The position numbers and the translations under genes are program-made. A stretch of DNA of 37,957 bases, from NCBI GenBank assembly GCA_024224595.1, contig JAAENI010000405.1:1-37957 (forward strand), given 5' to 3'. Source of the stretch: Hyphomicrobiales bacterium. Its GTDB lineage: Bacteria > Pseudomonadota > Alphaproteobacteria > Rhizobiales > Rhizobiaceae. Below the pieces are notes generated by a model. It had not been told where the DNA came from. It saw only the letters and a program-made list of their open reading frames with translations, and did no database searches. Below, in pieces: positions 28,373 to 35,839 of the stretch (within the stretch, counting starts at the first letter, position 1; every line of letters starts with the position of its first letter).

Positions 28373-28630
28373 TTGCAGCCTTCACAATACCAGGAATTGT
28401 TGCAGCCAATCGGTGCCATGTCCAAACATTTCGCCGATGGATATCAAATACCCCGCCACGAACACAAACGCGATCAATTACTCGCTAGATTCACAAACCA
28501 AGTGCACCACTATATACAGGTGGGGCGTGGGCCGCTTTGGCTGACATATGACACAAGTACCAGAATAGCGAACTCCGATGAAGAAGCAAAATGGGTCTGG
28601 TCAGTATTTGTTATCGAAGTGCGGGAATAG
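28373..28630 (+). pseudogene. Remnant of an AraC-family N-terminal cupin domain
   Basis: This open stretch of 85 codons contains MSKHFADGYQIPRHEHKRDQ followed by LLA, which matches the conserved cupin start of AraC-type regulators (a run of the kind DGxxIPxHxHxRDQLLYA). The residues after it (to TYDTSTRIANS) align only poorly, and no DNA-binding domain follows in any frame. I read it as a decayed 5' fragment. It ends in an amber codon at 28628 that lies in the same frame as the DUF1194 remnant downstream. Confidence in the cupin similarity is moderate. Confidence 0.45.
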
Positions 28631-29227
28631 ATAATTATCGGAACTGACGTATCGGCCAGTGTTGATGGTCGTGAATACGAATTGATGGTTGAAGGTCTGG
28701 CAGATGCTTTTAGGTCAAACCAAATTGGGCAGGCAATTGGCGCAGGTAAAAACGGTGCAATTGGCATCAATATTATCCAATGGTCCGGATTCAGTGAACA
28801 GGAAATTAAAATTGACTGGATCAAGGTCGGCAGTCAAACAGTACTGTTTCAACTGGCTGAAAAAATCAGAAAAATGAAACGGCGCTATGAGGGTGGTGCA
28901 ACTGATATAGGTGGAGCAATTGACTTCTCATCCCAACTATTTGCAAAATCAGGCTTATCCTCTAACCGATGGGTTATTGATGATGTTGGTGATGGTCCAA
29001 ACAATGTAAACCATGCCCCCAATCGTGCACGGGATAAAGCAGTTAGCAGCGGAATAGTGATTAATGCCCTTGCTGTCACTGGAATTGATGTATTAGCTGG
29101 TTATTTTGCTGATCTGGTTATTGGCGGTGAAGGTGCATTTGTTGAAAAAGCAAGTGATTTTGATGGCTTTAAACGGGCTATACATCGTGAACTTTTACGG
29201 GAAATTGGAAATTTATATTTATTCTAA
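28631..29227 (+). pseudogene. DUF1194 (von Willebrand A-like) protein lacking its N-terminus
   Basis: After an in-frame TAG at 28628-28630 the frame reads IIIGTDVSASVDGREYELMV, which contains the DxSxS metal-site motif of DUF1194 proteins. It continues to a normal C-terminus (GGATDIGGAIDFSSQLFAK, ARDKAVSSGIVINALAV, VIGGEGAFVEKASDF, HRELLREIGNL). Family members begin with a signal peptide before the DxSxS strand. Here no start codon or signal sequence precedes it; the first usable start (TTG at 28682) would lose the metal motif. The later motif usually written DVSGDG is altered to DDVGDG. I interpret it as a 5'-truncated or nonsense-mutated gene. It ends 3 bp before the convergent caiD-like gene. 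Confidence 0.65.
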
Positions 29228-29230
29228 GCA

Positions 29231-30013
29231 CTATTTTCCTTTCCATACCGGATCACGTTTTTCAGCAAATGCTTTGAATCCCTCCATACCGTCTTCGCTG
29301 CCATATAATATGTCGACGGTGGAAAACTGCCGCTTGGTTATTCTATTCATTGCATCTTGAAATTTCATCGTTTCTGCCTCACGGGCAACCTGTTTGATTG
29401 AGGCAAATACCAGTGGTGGACCGGAAGCAAGTTGTCGGGCAATTGTCCAAACATGATCTTCTAATTCTTCTTTTGGTAACACGCCATTGACCAGGCCCCA
29501 TTTTTGCGCTTCAACCGCGTCCATCCATCGTCCAGTCAATAGCATTTCCATCGCAACATGATAGGGAATTCGTCGCGGTAATTTTAGAGTTGCTGCGTCA
29601 GCTAACGTTCCTGCCCGGATTTCCGGCAATGCAAAAGTTGTATGATCAGCAGCATATATGAGGTCGCATGACAGGGCCAGTTCGAATCCACCACCAACAG
29701 CCATGCCATTGACTGCCGCAATTACCGGCTTGTTGAGGTCTCGTAGCTCCTGTAATCCGGCAAATCCGCCCACACCATAATCACCATCAACTGCATCTGT
29801 ATCAGCGGCAGCCTTCAGGTCCCAACCGGCTGAAAAGAATTTATCACCAGCAGTACGAACTATGGCAACGCGCAGTTCGTCATTGTCACGAAACTCTTGA
29901 AATACATCGCCCATCTGCCGACTCGTTTTCAAGTCAATAGCGTTGGCTTTTGGTCTATCCAAAGTAACTTCCAGAATATCATTTTCTGTTCTCGTTGATA
30001 TCACATCATTCAT
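29231..30013 (-). CDS. caiD: Carnitinyl-CoA dehydratase / crotonobetainyl-CoA hydratase (CaiD-like)
   Basis: A crotonase-fold enzyme (260 residues) expected to add water to crotonobetainyl-CoA, forming L-carnitinyl-CoA, or to catalyse the reverse. The oxyanion-hole loops are KFFSAGWDLKAA (58-69) and VNGMAVGGGFELALSCDL (101-118). Glu111 and Glu131 (FALPEIRAG) fall at the same positions as the catalytic glutamates I recall for E. coli CaiD. A CaiD call, rather than a generic enoyl-CoA hydratase, is supported by the L-carnitine dehydrogenase and CoA ligase genes upstream. It was probably the last gene of their operon; two small mobile elements now lie between it and the ligase gene. Only a weak ribosome site (GAGAA) precedes the ATG. 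Confidence 0.86.
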   Translation of the reverse strand: MNDVISTRTENDILEVTLDRPKANAIDLKTSRQMGDVFQEFRDNDELRVAIVRTAGDKFFSAGWDLKAAADTDAVDGDYGVGGFAGLQELRDLNKPVIAAVNGMAVGGGFELALSCDLIYAADHTTFALPEIRAGTLADAATLKLPRRIPYHVAMEMLLTGRWMDAVEAQKWGLVNGVLPKEELEDHVWTIARQLASGPPLVFASIKQVAREAETMKFQDAMNRITKRQFSTVDILYGSEDGMEGFKAFAEKRDPVWKGK

Positions 30014-30047
30014 AGGATTGATTTCTCGTTTGTTTAAGTGAAGCTAG

Positions 30048-30307
30048 GCAGTAAATTCATAAACAGGGTCGAAATGGCGGTAAAACTGCAAGCATATGCA
30101 AGGAAAAGTATGCGGGATGGGCTTTTTTGCCCATTCAAGTGCTTTGACGCTGCTGATGGCAGCAGTTTTGCCGTCCTGTGGATATGATTGTTTTGCCCGC
30201 CTACAGCGTTGCAAGCTCTTGAAAACCAAAAGGTTTCCGGTGAACTGGCGCCTTGTATGCGAATAAATTGATTCATACTATTTTGATCCTGTTTATGAGT
30301 TCACTGC
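30048..30307. mobile_element. MITE-like element A (260 bp) with 30-bp imperfect terminal inverted repeats
   Basis: The ends 30048-30077 and 30278-30307 are inverted repeats matching at 25 of 30 positions (outer half GCAGTRAAYTCATAAACAGG); all five differences are transitions. Both ends abut CTAG (30044-30047 and 30308-30311), which fits duplication of a CTAG target as seen with IS5-type elements (target consensus YTAR). Inside are two small hairpins: ATGGGC/GCCCAT around a T6 loop (30117-30134), and CTGCTG/CAGCAG followed by TTTT (30150-30169). No reading frame resembles a transposase, so it would depend on an element elsewhere. The family call is inference. Confidence 0.75.
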
Positions 30308-30311
30308 CTAG

Positions 30312-30574
30312 GGCCTGTTGACGTTCAAGGTTATGGTACTGGCGTAACGCATTTGTTTGCTGACTAGCTTTTCGTAACGCAGTAATGCTGGCACTTTAAG
30401 GCGCGAAAAGAGAAGTCCAGCGGACAAATGCGTTGCGTCCCGAAGGGATTTGACCAGATAGGCCCACTTTTGCATTGTTCGTCGTTGAATATACATGTAT
30501 GTCCTTCCTCCTCACACTACAAAATTGAATCTATCTGGCCAAACCAGTACCATAACCTTGAACGTCAACAGGCC
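30312..30574. mobile_element. MITE-like element B (263 bp) with perfect 31-bp terminal inverted repeats
   Basis: The ends 30312-30342 and 30544-30574 are perfect inverted repeats over 31 bp (outer part GGCCTGTTGACGTTCAAGG). CTAG flanks each side (30308-30311, shared with element A, and 30575-30578). The interior has a further 19-bp stem using G-U pairs (30342-30360 with 30420-30438) and, nested in it, CTTTTCG/CGAAAAG (30368-30374 with 30404-30410), so most of the left half can fold. A 62-codon frame on the minus strand (30496-30308) is only partly outside the repeat and resembles no transposase I recognise. The right CTAG supplies the TAG stop codon of the ligase gene. Confidence 0.82.
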
Positions 30575-32677
30575 CTAGTTTGAATTTGCAAATTTGATCA
30601 GTACATCTGCCGCAACTAAACCTTCGCCTTTGCGACGTATAATAAGAGGATTGATGTCCAGTTCAAGAATTCGGCGGGGGTATTCAAGTATGAATTTCTG
30701 CGCGGCCAGAATGACCTGGATTGTCGCCTCGAAATCTGCTTTCGGGCTACCGCGAAAACCATCGAAAAATACTTTACCCTTTAGACTATTTAAAGCACTT
30801 TTGATCATTAATTTGGAGGCCGGGAGCAGTAATGTCTGACTGTCGTTAAATATTTCAACCATCCTACCCCCTGTTGCAATTGTCATGACCAACCCAAATT
30901 GTTGATCGGTTGAAAACCCAAGCAAGAGTTCAAATATCGGGTTTTTAATCATTTCCTCGACATAAAGATCACTACTGATATGAGATAATCGGTCTGCGGC
31001 TGAATATAACTGGTCAATATTGTTCAAGTTCAAAACGACTGCATTCATTTCAGTTTTGTGCGCGATTCCAGGGACTTTTAACACAACTGGAAACCCAAGT
31101 TTTTTTGTGATCCTGGCAAGTTCACATCTGCTGGCTGAGTTTTGTTGATAAGAAATCTTCATGCCTCTTGGCGTGGGGATCGCGTGCCGGGCGAGGATTT
31201 GTTTTGCCTCAGCCTCATCAGGATTAAGATTATTACACGCGGCACCAGAATTTGTCGGTGCTACAGGTGATGGTTCAGGAAGACCCCAGCCTTGACCTAT
31301 TGCTGAAGCTGCTTCAATGGCATCCAATGTTTCATCAATTCCCAACATGGGTGCAATGTTGTGCGCTAATAATTGCTCAGCGAGTTTCTCTTCAAGGTTT
31401 TCCTGCATTGTCGCTACAATAGCTGTTTTTGCTCCTGATTTATTTTTCGCCCTGATATAAGTGTCTGTCGGAATTTTCCAGTCATCTACATTGCAGCGAT
31501 CTGGACGTGGATAGTCGAGGATAAGGCAATTCAGGTCAAACCCGGCATGCATCATGCCTGAAAAAACCGCTTCCATCTTTTCCTCATTTCCCCAGATATA
31601 AGTATGATAATCCAATGGATTGGATATTGTTACCATCGGTCCAAGTGCATCGCTGATTGGTTGTTTTTGAATCGCTGTCAGGTCAGGAAAACTGATCTTG
31701 CGACCGTAGGCAGCATCAGACATTAAACATGCTTCACCACCAGAGCAGCTCATTGATGATATTTCACAGCCTTTGAGAACACCGTGGACATGGAGAAGCT
31801 TCAGTGTTTCCAAAAATGATGGAATCGAATTCACCCGGGCAATTGAGATACGTTTCAAGAATGCATCGGCAGCAATGTCTGCGCCTGCAAGAGAAGCAGT
31901 GTGGGTAAATGCAGCATCTTGCGCTTTTACACTTTTACCAATTTTCAGGGCAATTACCGGTTTTTGCAGTTGCCTGGCTCGAGCTGCAAGGTCCTCCATA
32001 CCAGAGATGGAATCGAAACCTTCAATATGTAGTCCCAATGCTGTAACACGCGGGTCCTCCAATACCTCTCTGGCGATTTGTGAGATACCTGTTTGTGCCT
32101 GATTGCCAACAGTGATAATATAAGCCAGCGGCAAAGCACGGCGTTGCATTGTTATACTGATGGCGATATTTGAAGATTGGGTGATAATGGCAATGCCTCT
32201 ATCACCCTTATTCAGCCGTTTGCCCCCATGTTGATCCGGCCACAAGGCGACGCCATCAGTGTAATTCAACAAGCCATAACAGTTGGGTCCAATGACAGGC
32301 ATTTCGCCGGCAGCATCGAGTAGTGCGGTTTGGAGTGTGCTTCCTTCGGCATCGGATTCTGTAAAACCTGAAGCATAACAAATTACACCGCCAGTGCCGA
32401 TTTTTCGAAGGGCATCAATTATTTCAATCGAAATTTGCCGGTTAACCGCAACAAATGCAGCGTCCGGCACATCGGGAAGATCATTGACTGAGCGACAGGC
32501 CGGTAAGCCGTGAACTGATGTCTTGGTTGGATGAACAGGCCAGATTTGTCCTTCAAACTGGATTAATTTGCATTGTTCAATTACTTTCGCAGCCTCTTTG
32601 CCACCGATTACTGCGATTGAATTGGGGCGTAGCAGGCGGTTGAATGATGCATGCTGCTTGGGCATTTCTGTTAGCAT
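30575..32677 (-). CDS. Acyl-CoA ligase of the ADP-forming (ACD/NDP-forming) superfamily
   Basis: About 700 residues with fused domains. A CoA-binding Rossmann domain (LRPNSIAVIGG near the N-terminus, VIGPNCYGLLN) is followed by succinyl-CoA-ligase-like domains holding the likely phosphohistidine in FTHTASLAGAD (His259 from this start). The C-terminal ATP-grasp domain has LGFPVVLKVPGIAHKTEM, LLLGFSTDQQFGLVMTIATG and LELDINPLIIRR. ACD enzymes join carboxylic acids to CoA via a phosphoenzyme. Among L-carnitine dehydrogenase, acyl-CoA dehydrogenase and CaiD, the substrate is probably gamma-butyrobetaine, crotonobetaine or carnitine (inference). DddX, the ATP-dependent DMSP lyase, is in the same superfamily and is an alternative. 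The frame extends to 32740, but the ATG at 32677, with AAGG upstream and a 7-bp overlap with the dehydrogenase gene, is preferred. Confidence 0.85.
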   Translation of the reverse strand: MLTEMPKQHASFNRLLRPNSIAVIGGKEAAKVIEQCKLIQFEGQIWPVHPTKTSVHGLPACRSVNDLPDVPDAAFVAVNRQISIEIIDALRKIGTGGVICYASGFTESDAEGSTLQTALLDAAGEMPVIGPNCYGLLNYTDGVALWPDQHGGKRLNKGDRGIAIITQSSNIAISITMQRRALPLAYIITVGNQAQTGISQIAREVLEDPRVTALGLHIEGFDSISGMEDLAARARQLQKPVIALKIGKSVKAQDAAFTHTASLAGADIAADAFLKRISIARVNSIPSFLETLKLLHVHGVLKGCEISSMSCSGGEACLMSDAAYGRKISFPDLTAIQKQPISDALGPMVTISNPLDYHTYIWGNEEKMEAVFSGMMHAGFDLNCLILDYPRPDRCNVDDWKIPTDTYIRAKNKSGAKTAIVATMQENLEEKLAEQLLAHNIAPMLGIDETLDAIEAASAIGQGWGLPEPSPVAPTNSGAACNNLNPDEAEAKQILARHAIPTPRGMKISYQQNSASRCELARITKKLGFPVVLKVPGIAHKTEMNAVVLNLNNIDQLYSAADRLSHISSDLYVEEMIKNPIFELLLGFSTDQQFGLVMTIATGGRMVEIFNDSQTLLLPASKLMIKSALNSLKGKVFFDGFRGSPKADFEATIQVILAAQKFILEYPRRILELDINPLIIRRKGEGLVAADVLIKFANSN

Positions 32678-33843
32678 CCAAGTGGCCTTAGAAGCGCTCG
32701 AGAGATGATATGGCGCTGAATCTCGGATGTGCCATCCCAAATTCGTTCAACTCTTGCGTCGCGCCAAAATCGTTCAAGGGGTAAATCATCCATCAATCCC
32801 ATGCCACCAAATACCTGTATTGCCTCATCTGTGACCATGGCAAGCATTTCGCTGGCGTGAAGTTTTGCACTGGCAATTTGCCGGTTGGCATCCTGATTCT
32901 GATCCAGTCGCCATGCGGCTGACAAAGTGAGCCAGTCGCTTGCATCAATTTGGGTAATCATGTCAGCCAGCTTGAAGGAAATACCCTGGAAACGACCGAT
33001 TTTCTGGCTAAATTGTTCCCGTTCACTGGCATAATTCAAGGCCAAATCAAATACTCTTCTGGCGCGGCCGACACAATTGGCTGCGACAGTTAGCCGTGTA
33101 CCGTATAGCCACTCATTTGCAATATCGAAACCGCGATGCAATTCGCCCAATATCTGAGACGATGGTACCCGGCAATCATCAAATGACAATATACAATTCT
33201 GATAACCTTTATGACTGACAGAATTGTATCCCGAGGAAATCTCAAAACCTCCGGTGCCGCGATCGACCAGAAAACAGGTGATTTTCTTTTTGGATCCTGT
33301 TGTTCCCCGGTCCGTCATTTGTTCTTCACCCGTTGCGACAAAAACAATGGCAAAATCGGCAATATCGGCATGAGAAATAAAATGCTTTGAGCCGTTTATG
33401 ATCCAGTCTTCACCATCCTGGCGCGCAGAACATCGCATTCCTCGTATATCTGAACCCGCCTGAGGTTCTGTCATCGCAAGACAATCAAATTTGTCGCCAT
33501 TTACCGCTGGTAACAGATATTTTTCCCGTTGTTCTCCCTGGCAAGCCAGCAATATCCCAGAGGGTCTGCCGAAAAACACGCCCAATGCCATGCTGGCGCG
33601 ACCCAATTCTCTCTCCAGTAAAGTGAATTCCAGATTGTTGAGGCCACCGCCGCCAATTTCGATCGGCATATTGGCGGCAAAGAAACCTGATTGCTTGCAC
33701 CTGGCAGTGATTTCCCGGGCTATGTCACCGGGCACAATTCCTGATTTTTCAACTGCCTGCTCATGAGGGTGGATTTCTTTTTCGACGAAATTGCGAACGG
33801 TATCAACAATCATTTGTTGTTCGCTGGTCAATCCAAAATCCAC
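32671..33843 (-). CDS. Acyl-CoA dehydrogenase family protein, candidate gamma-butyrobetainyl-CoA dehydrogenase
   Basis: A 390-residue flavoprotein with the three-part acyl-CoA dehydrogenase fold. Landmarks are CLAMTEPQAGSDIRGMRCSA (121-140), WIINGSKHFISHADIADFAI (147-166), YASEREQFSQKIGRFQGISF (271-290) and the C-terminal QVFGGMGLMDDLPLERFWRD. The position normally held by the catalytic glutamate (IYEGT) reads RIWDGTSEIQR, so the predicted base is Asp370. It starts with a GTG preceded by GGAG, 1 bp after the L-carnitine dehydrogenase stop. In this operon the likely reaction is oxidation of gamma-butyrobetainyl-CoA to crotonobetainyl-CoA; this is inference from context, since the substrate cannot be read from the sequence. 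Confidence 0.88.
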   Translation of the reverse strand: MDFGLTSEQQMIVDTVRNFVEKEIHPHEQAVEKSGIVPGDIAREITARCKQSGFFAANMPIEIGGGGLNNLEFTLLERELGRASMALGVFFGRPSGILLACQGEQREKYLLPAVNGDKFDCLAMTEPQAGSDIRGMRCSARQDGEDWIINGSKHFISHADIADFAIVFVATGEEQMTDRGTTGSKKKITCFLVDRGTGGFEISSGYNSVSHKGYQNCILSFDDCRVPSSQILGELHRGFDIANEWLYGTRLTVAANCVGRARRVFDLALNYASEREQFSQKIGRFQGISFKLADMITQIDASDWLTLSAAWRLDQNQDANRQIASAKLHASEMLAMVTDEAIQVFGGMGLMDDLPLERFWRDARVERIWDGTSEIQRHIISRALLRPLGC

Positions 33844-33844
33844 A

Positions 33845-34840
33845 TCAGTTCTCCACGTTATCAGTACTCAGGCTTTCTTCATATCCTGCCAGGGTTTTTC
33901 CAGCACCCCATTGATTTGATCTCAACGCTTTAAGGATACCGACAAGGTTTTTATCGCGAATTTGTTCAAGCTCTCGGATGGAATAATGACCAGATTGCGC
34001 GTCAGATTGATCGGTAATTGTCTGAGACAGTTCATCCGTCAATTCGGGAACATCCATTAGTTTTGTCCAGGGAAGGCTTAAACAGGGGCCAAATTGATCG
34101 ATAAAGTGCCGCATGCCTTTGTCTCCACCAGCTACTCTATAGGTTTCAAACAATCCCATTTGAGCCCAACGGAGTCCAAACCCATAGATAATTGCGTCAT
34201 CAATTTCCTGCGTCGTTGCAATGCCATCTTTCACCAGCCAAAGTGCTTCACGCCACACTGCTTCCAGAAAACGATCGGCAATGAATGCATCAATTTCCTT
34301 GCGCACATGCAATGGACGCATGCCAATGCCGGTATAGAAGTGTTTAGCCTTTTCGATCGTTTCAGAAGAGGTTTGTTTGCCACCAACCAGTTCAACCAGG
34401 GGTAACAAATATACTGGATTGAATGGATGAGCGACAAGAAGTCGATCAGGATTGATAAGGTTATTTTGTAATTCTGTGGGCAATAATCCGGAAGTGGATG
34501 AAGCAATAAGGGCTTGAGTTGGTGCTGCGGATTCAATTTCATCATATACAGATTTTTTTGTCTCGAGACGCTCCGGCACTGCCTCAACAATAAGTAAAAC
34601 ATCCACAACTGCCTGCTCAATTGTGCCGCAGTATTCTAAATTCCCTGGTTTCGGGCTATTCGCAATAGCTAGGTTTTGCGCTGCAATGTCTGCATTTGCG
34701 AGGACCGCCTCAATCTTTTCTTTGGCATCGGTGGCCGGATCGAAAACCGTAACATTGATGCCATTCTGCAAAAATCGTGCAATCCATCCGCCGCCAATTA
34801 CCCCGCCCCCTATGACAGCAATTTTGTTGATTGCCGTCAT
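33845..34840 (-). CDS. lcdH: L-carnitine dehydrogenase
   Basis: Oxidises L-carnitine to 3-dehydrocarnitine with NAD. The 331-residue protein has a Rossmann site (IAVIGGGVIGGGWIARFLQN near the N-terminus), the 3-hydroxyacyl-CoA-dehydrogenase-like segments VEAVPERLETKKSVYDEIES, SSTSGLLPTEL and AHPFNPVYLLPLVELVGG, and the carnitine-dehydrogenase-type sequence YGFGLRWAQMGLFETYRVAG with FGPCLSLPWTKLMDVPELTD. It lacks the C-terminal thioesterase domain that is fused in some rhizobial versions and resembles the stand-alone Pseudomonas form (CdhA). The ATG at 34840 lies 2 bp after the stop of the BKACE gene; a TTG two codons earlier is also in frame. Confidence 0.94.
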   Translation of the reverse strand: MTAINKIAVIGGGVIGGGWIARFLQNGINVTVFDPATDAKEKIEAVLANADIAAQNLAIANSPKPGNLEYCGTIEQAVVDVLLIVEAVPERLETKKSVYDEIESAAPTQALIASSTSGLLPTELQNNLINPDRLLVAHPFNPVYLLPLVELVGGKQTSSETIEKAKHFYTGIGMRPLHVRKEIDAFIADRFLEAVWREALWLVKDGIATTQEIDDAIIYGFGLRWAQMGLFETYRVAGGDKGMRHFIDQFGPCLSLPWTKLMDVPELTDELSQTITDQSDAQSGHYSIRELEQIRDKNLVGILKALRSNQWGAGKTLAGYEESLSTDNVEN

Positions 34841-34842
34841 GA

Positions 34843-35751
34843 TCAAATCCAGCGTTTCTGCAGTTTAAGTTTTTCTCTTGTCTGTTGAGGAGTTAATAAA
34901 TTATAACCCATTGTATTGGCAATCACGGCAGCTTTTTCAACCAACTGGCCGTTGCTGGCAAGAACGCCTTTTTCGAGCCAAATATTGTCTTCAAGACCAA
35001 CGCGAATATTGCCGCCTGCTGTGGCTGCAAGTGCCACATAGGGCATTTGGTTTCGACCTATGGAGAATGCAGAGAATATCCAGTCATCTGGCAGATTATT
35101 TATCAGAGAATTTAGCGTCGAAATGTCATCGGGAGCTCCCCAGGCAATTCCCATACAAAGTTGGACGACAACAGGGTCATCGATAAGGCCCTGGCTTTTG
35201 AGCCACTTTGCGAGAACGAGATGACCGGTATCAAATATTTCTATTTCCGGGCGCACACCTAATTTTTGGATCTGTCTGGCCATTTCACAAAGCATGGATG
35301 GGGTATTGGTCATTACATAATCACCCTCACCAAAATTCATTGTACCACAATCAAGGGTGCAGATTTCTGGCAGTAATTGGGCGACATGAACCAATCGTTC
35401 GGTTGCTCCAGCCAAATCAGTACCCTGGGAATCGAGAGGCAAGGGCTGTTCAACAGAGCCAATGGTTAAATCGCCACCCATGCCCGCAGTCAGGTTGAGC
35501 ACGACATCCGTTCCGGATTGGCGAACCAGGTCAACGACATTTCGGTAAAGCTCGGGATCACGCGATGGCACACCAGTATTTGGATCGCGAACGTGAATGT
35601 GAGCAATTGCTGCCCCGGCTTTTGCGGCATCAATCGCGGCATCAGCAATTTGTTGTGGTGTTATGGGTACTTTATCAGAGCGACCAGTCGAGTCTCCAGA
35701 CCCGGTTACCGCGCAAGTAATAAAAACATCCCGATTGGCTGAAAGTGACAT
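34843..35751 (-). CDS. BKACE family protein, probable 3-dehydrocarnitine:acetyl-CoA cleavage enzyme
   Basis: A zinc-dependent beta-keto acid cleavage enzyme (3-keto-5-aminohexanoate cleavage family). Such enzymes condense a beta-keto acid with acetyl-CoA and release acetoacetate plus a new CoA ester. The 302-residue product has the N-terminal VFITCAVTGSGDSTG, the zinc motif AHIHVRDPNTGVPSRD (His51 and His53), LNLTAGMGGD, TLDCGTMNFGEGDYV, EIEIFDTGHLVLAKWL and GNIRVGLEDNIWLEKG. Next to L-carnitine dehydrogenase it most likely acts on dehydrocarnitine, giving betainyl-CoA and acetoacetate, as CdhC does in Pseudomonas. The start at 35751 has GGGAGAAG upstream; a longer frame to 35976 is not credible because it runs into the divergent regulator. 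Confidence 0.92.
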   Translation of the reverse strand: MSLSANRDVFITCAVTGSGDSTGRSDKVPITPQQIADAAIDAAKAGAAIAHIHVRDPNTGVPSRDPELYRNVVDLVRQSGTDVVLNLTAGMGGDLTIGSVEQPLPLDSQGTDLAGATERLVHVAQLLPEICTLDCGTMNFGEGDYVMTNTPSMLCEMARQIQKLGVRPEIEIFDTGHLVLAKWLKSQGLIDDPVVVQLCMGIAWGAPDDISTLNSLINNLPDDWIFSAFSIGRNQMPYVALAATAGGNIRVGLEDNIWLEKGVLASNGQLVEKAAVIANTMGYNLLTPQQTREKLKLQKRWI

Positions 35752-35839
35752 ATATTCTTCTCCCGAATTTTCCAAATAATAGGACGGAAATAAATAGATA
35801 CGGTTGACATAATGCGCAGGAATATTGACTAAATACGCA
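35752..35839. promoter_or_regulatory. Divergent promoter region of the carnitine operon and its regulator
   Basis: This 88-bp space holds TTGACA at 35804-35809 and TTGACT at 35825-35830, 21 bp apart in the same orientation. They may be regulator contacts like the TTGACT pair upstream of soxBDAG, or the first may be a -35 element for the plus strand. The GGGAGAAG ribosome site of the BKACE gene lies at its left edge. No firm promoter call is possible. Confidence 0.35.

Noticed and set aside
28242-28544. A 100-codon plus-strand frame overlapping the AraC remnant
   Set aside because: It has no recognisable domain, no ribosome site, and overlaps the better-supported cupin remnant in another frame.
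30034-30276. An 80-codon minus-strand frame in element A as a gene
   Set aside because: It runs through the inverted repeat and both hairpins, has no ribosome site and matches no family I recognise.
30308-30496. A 62-codon minus-strand frame inside element B as a transposase
   Set aside because: It runs into the terminal repeat and shows no DDE or other transposase motif.
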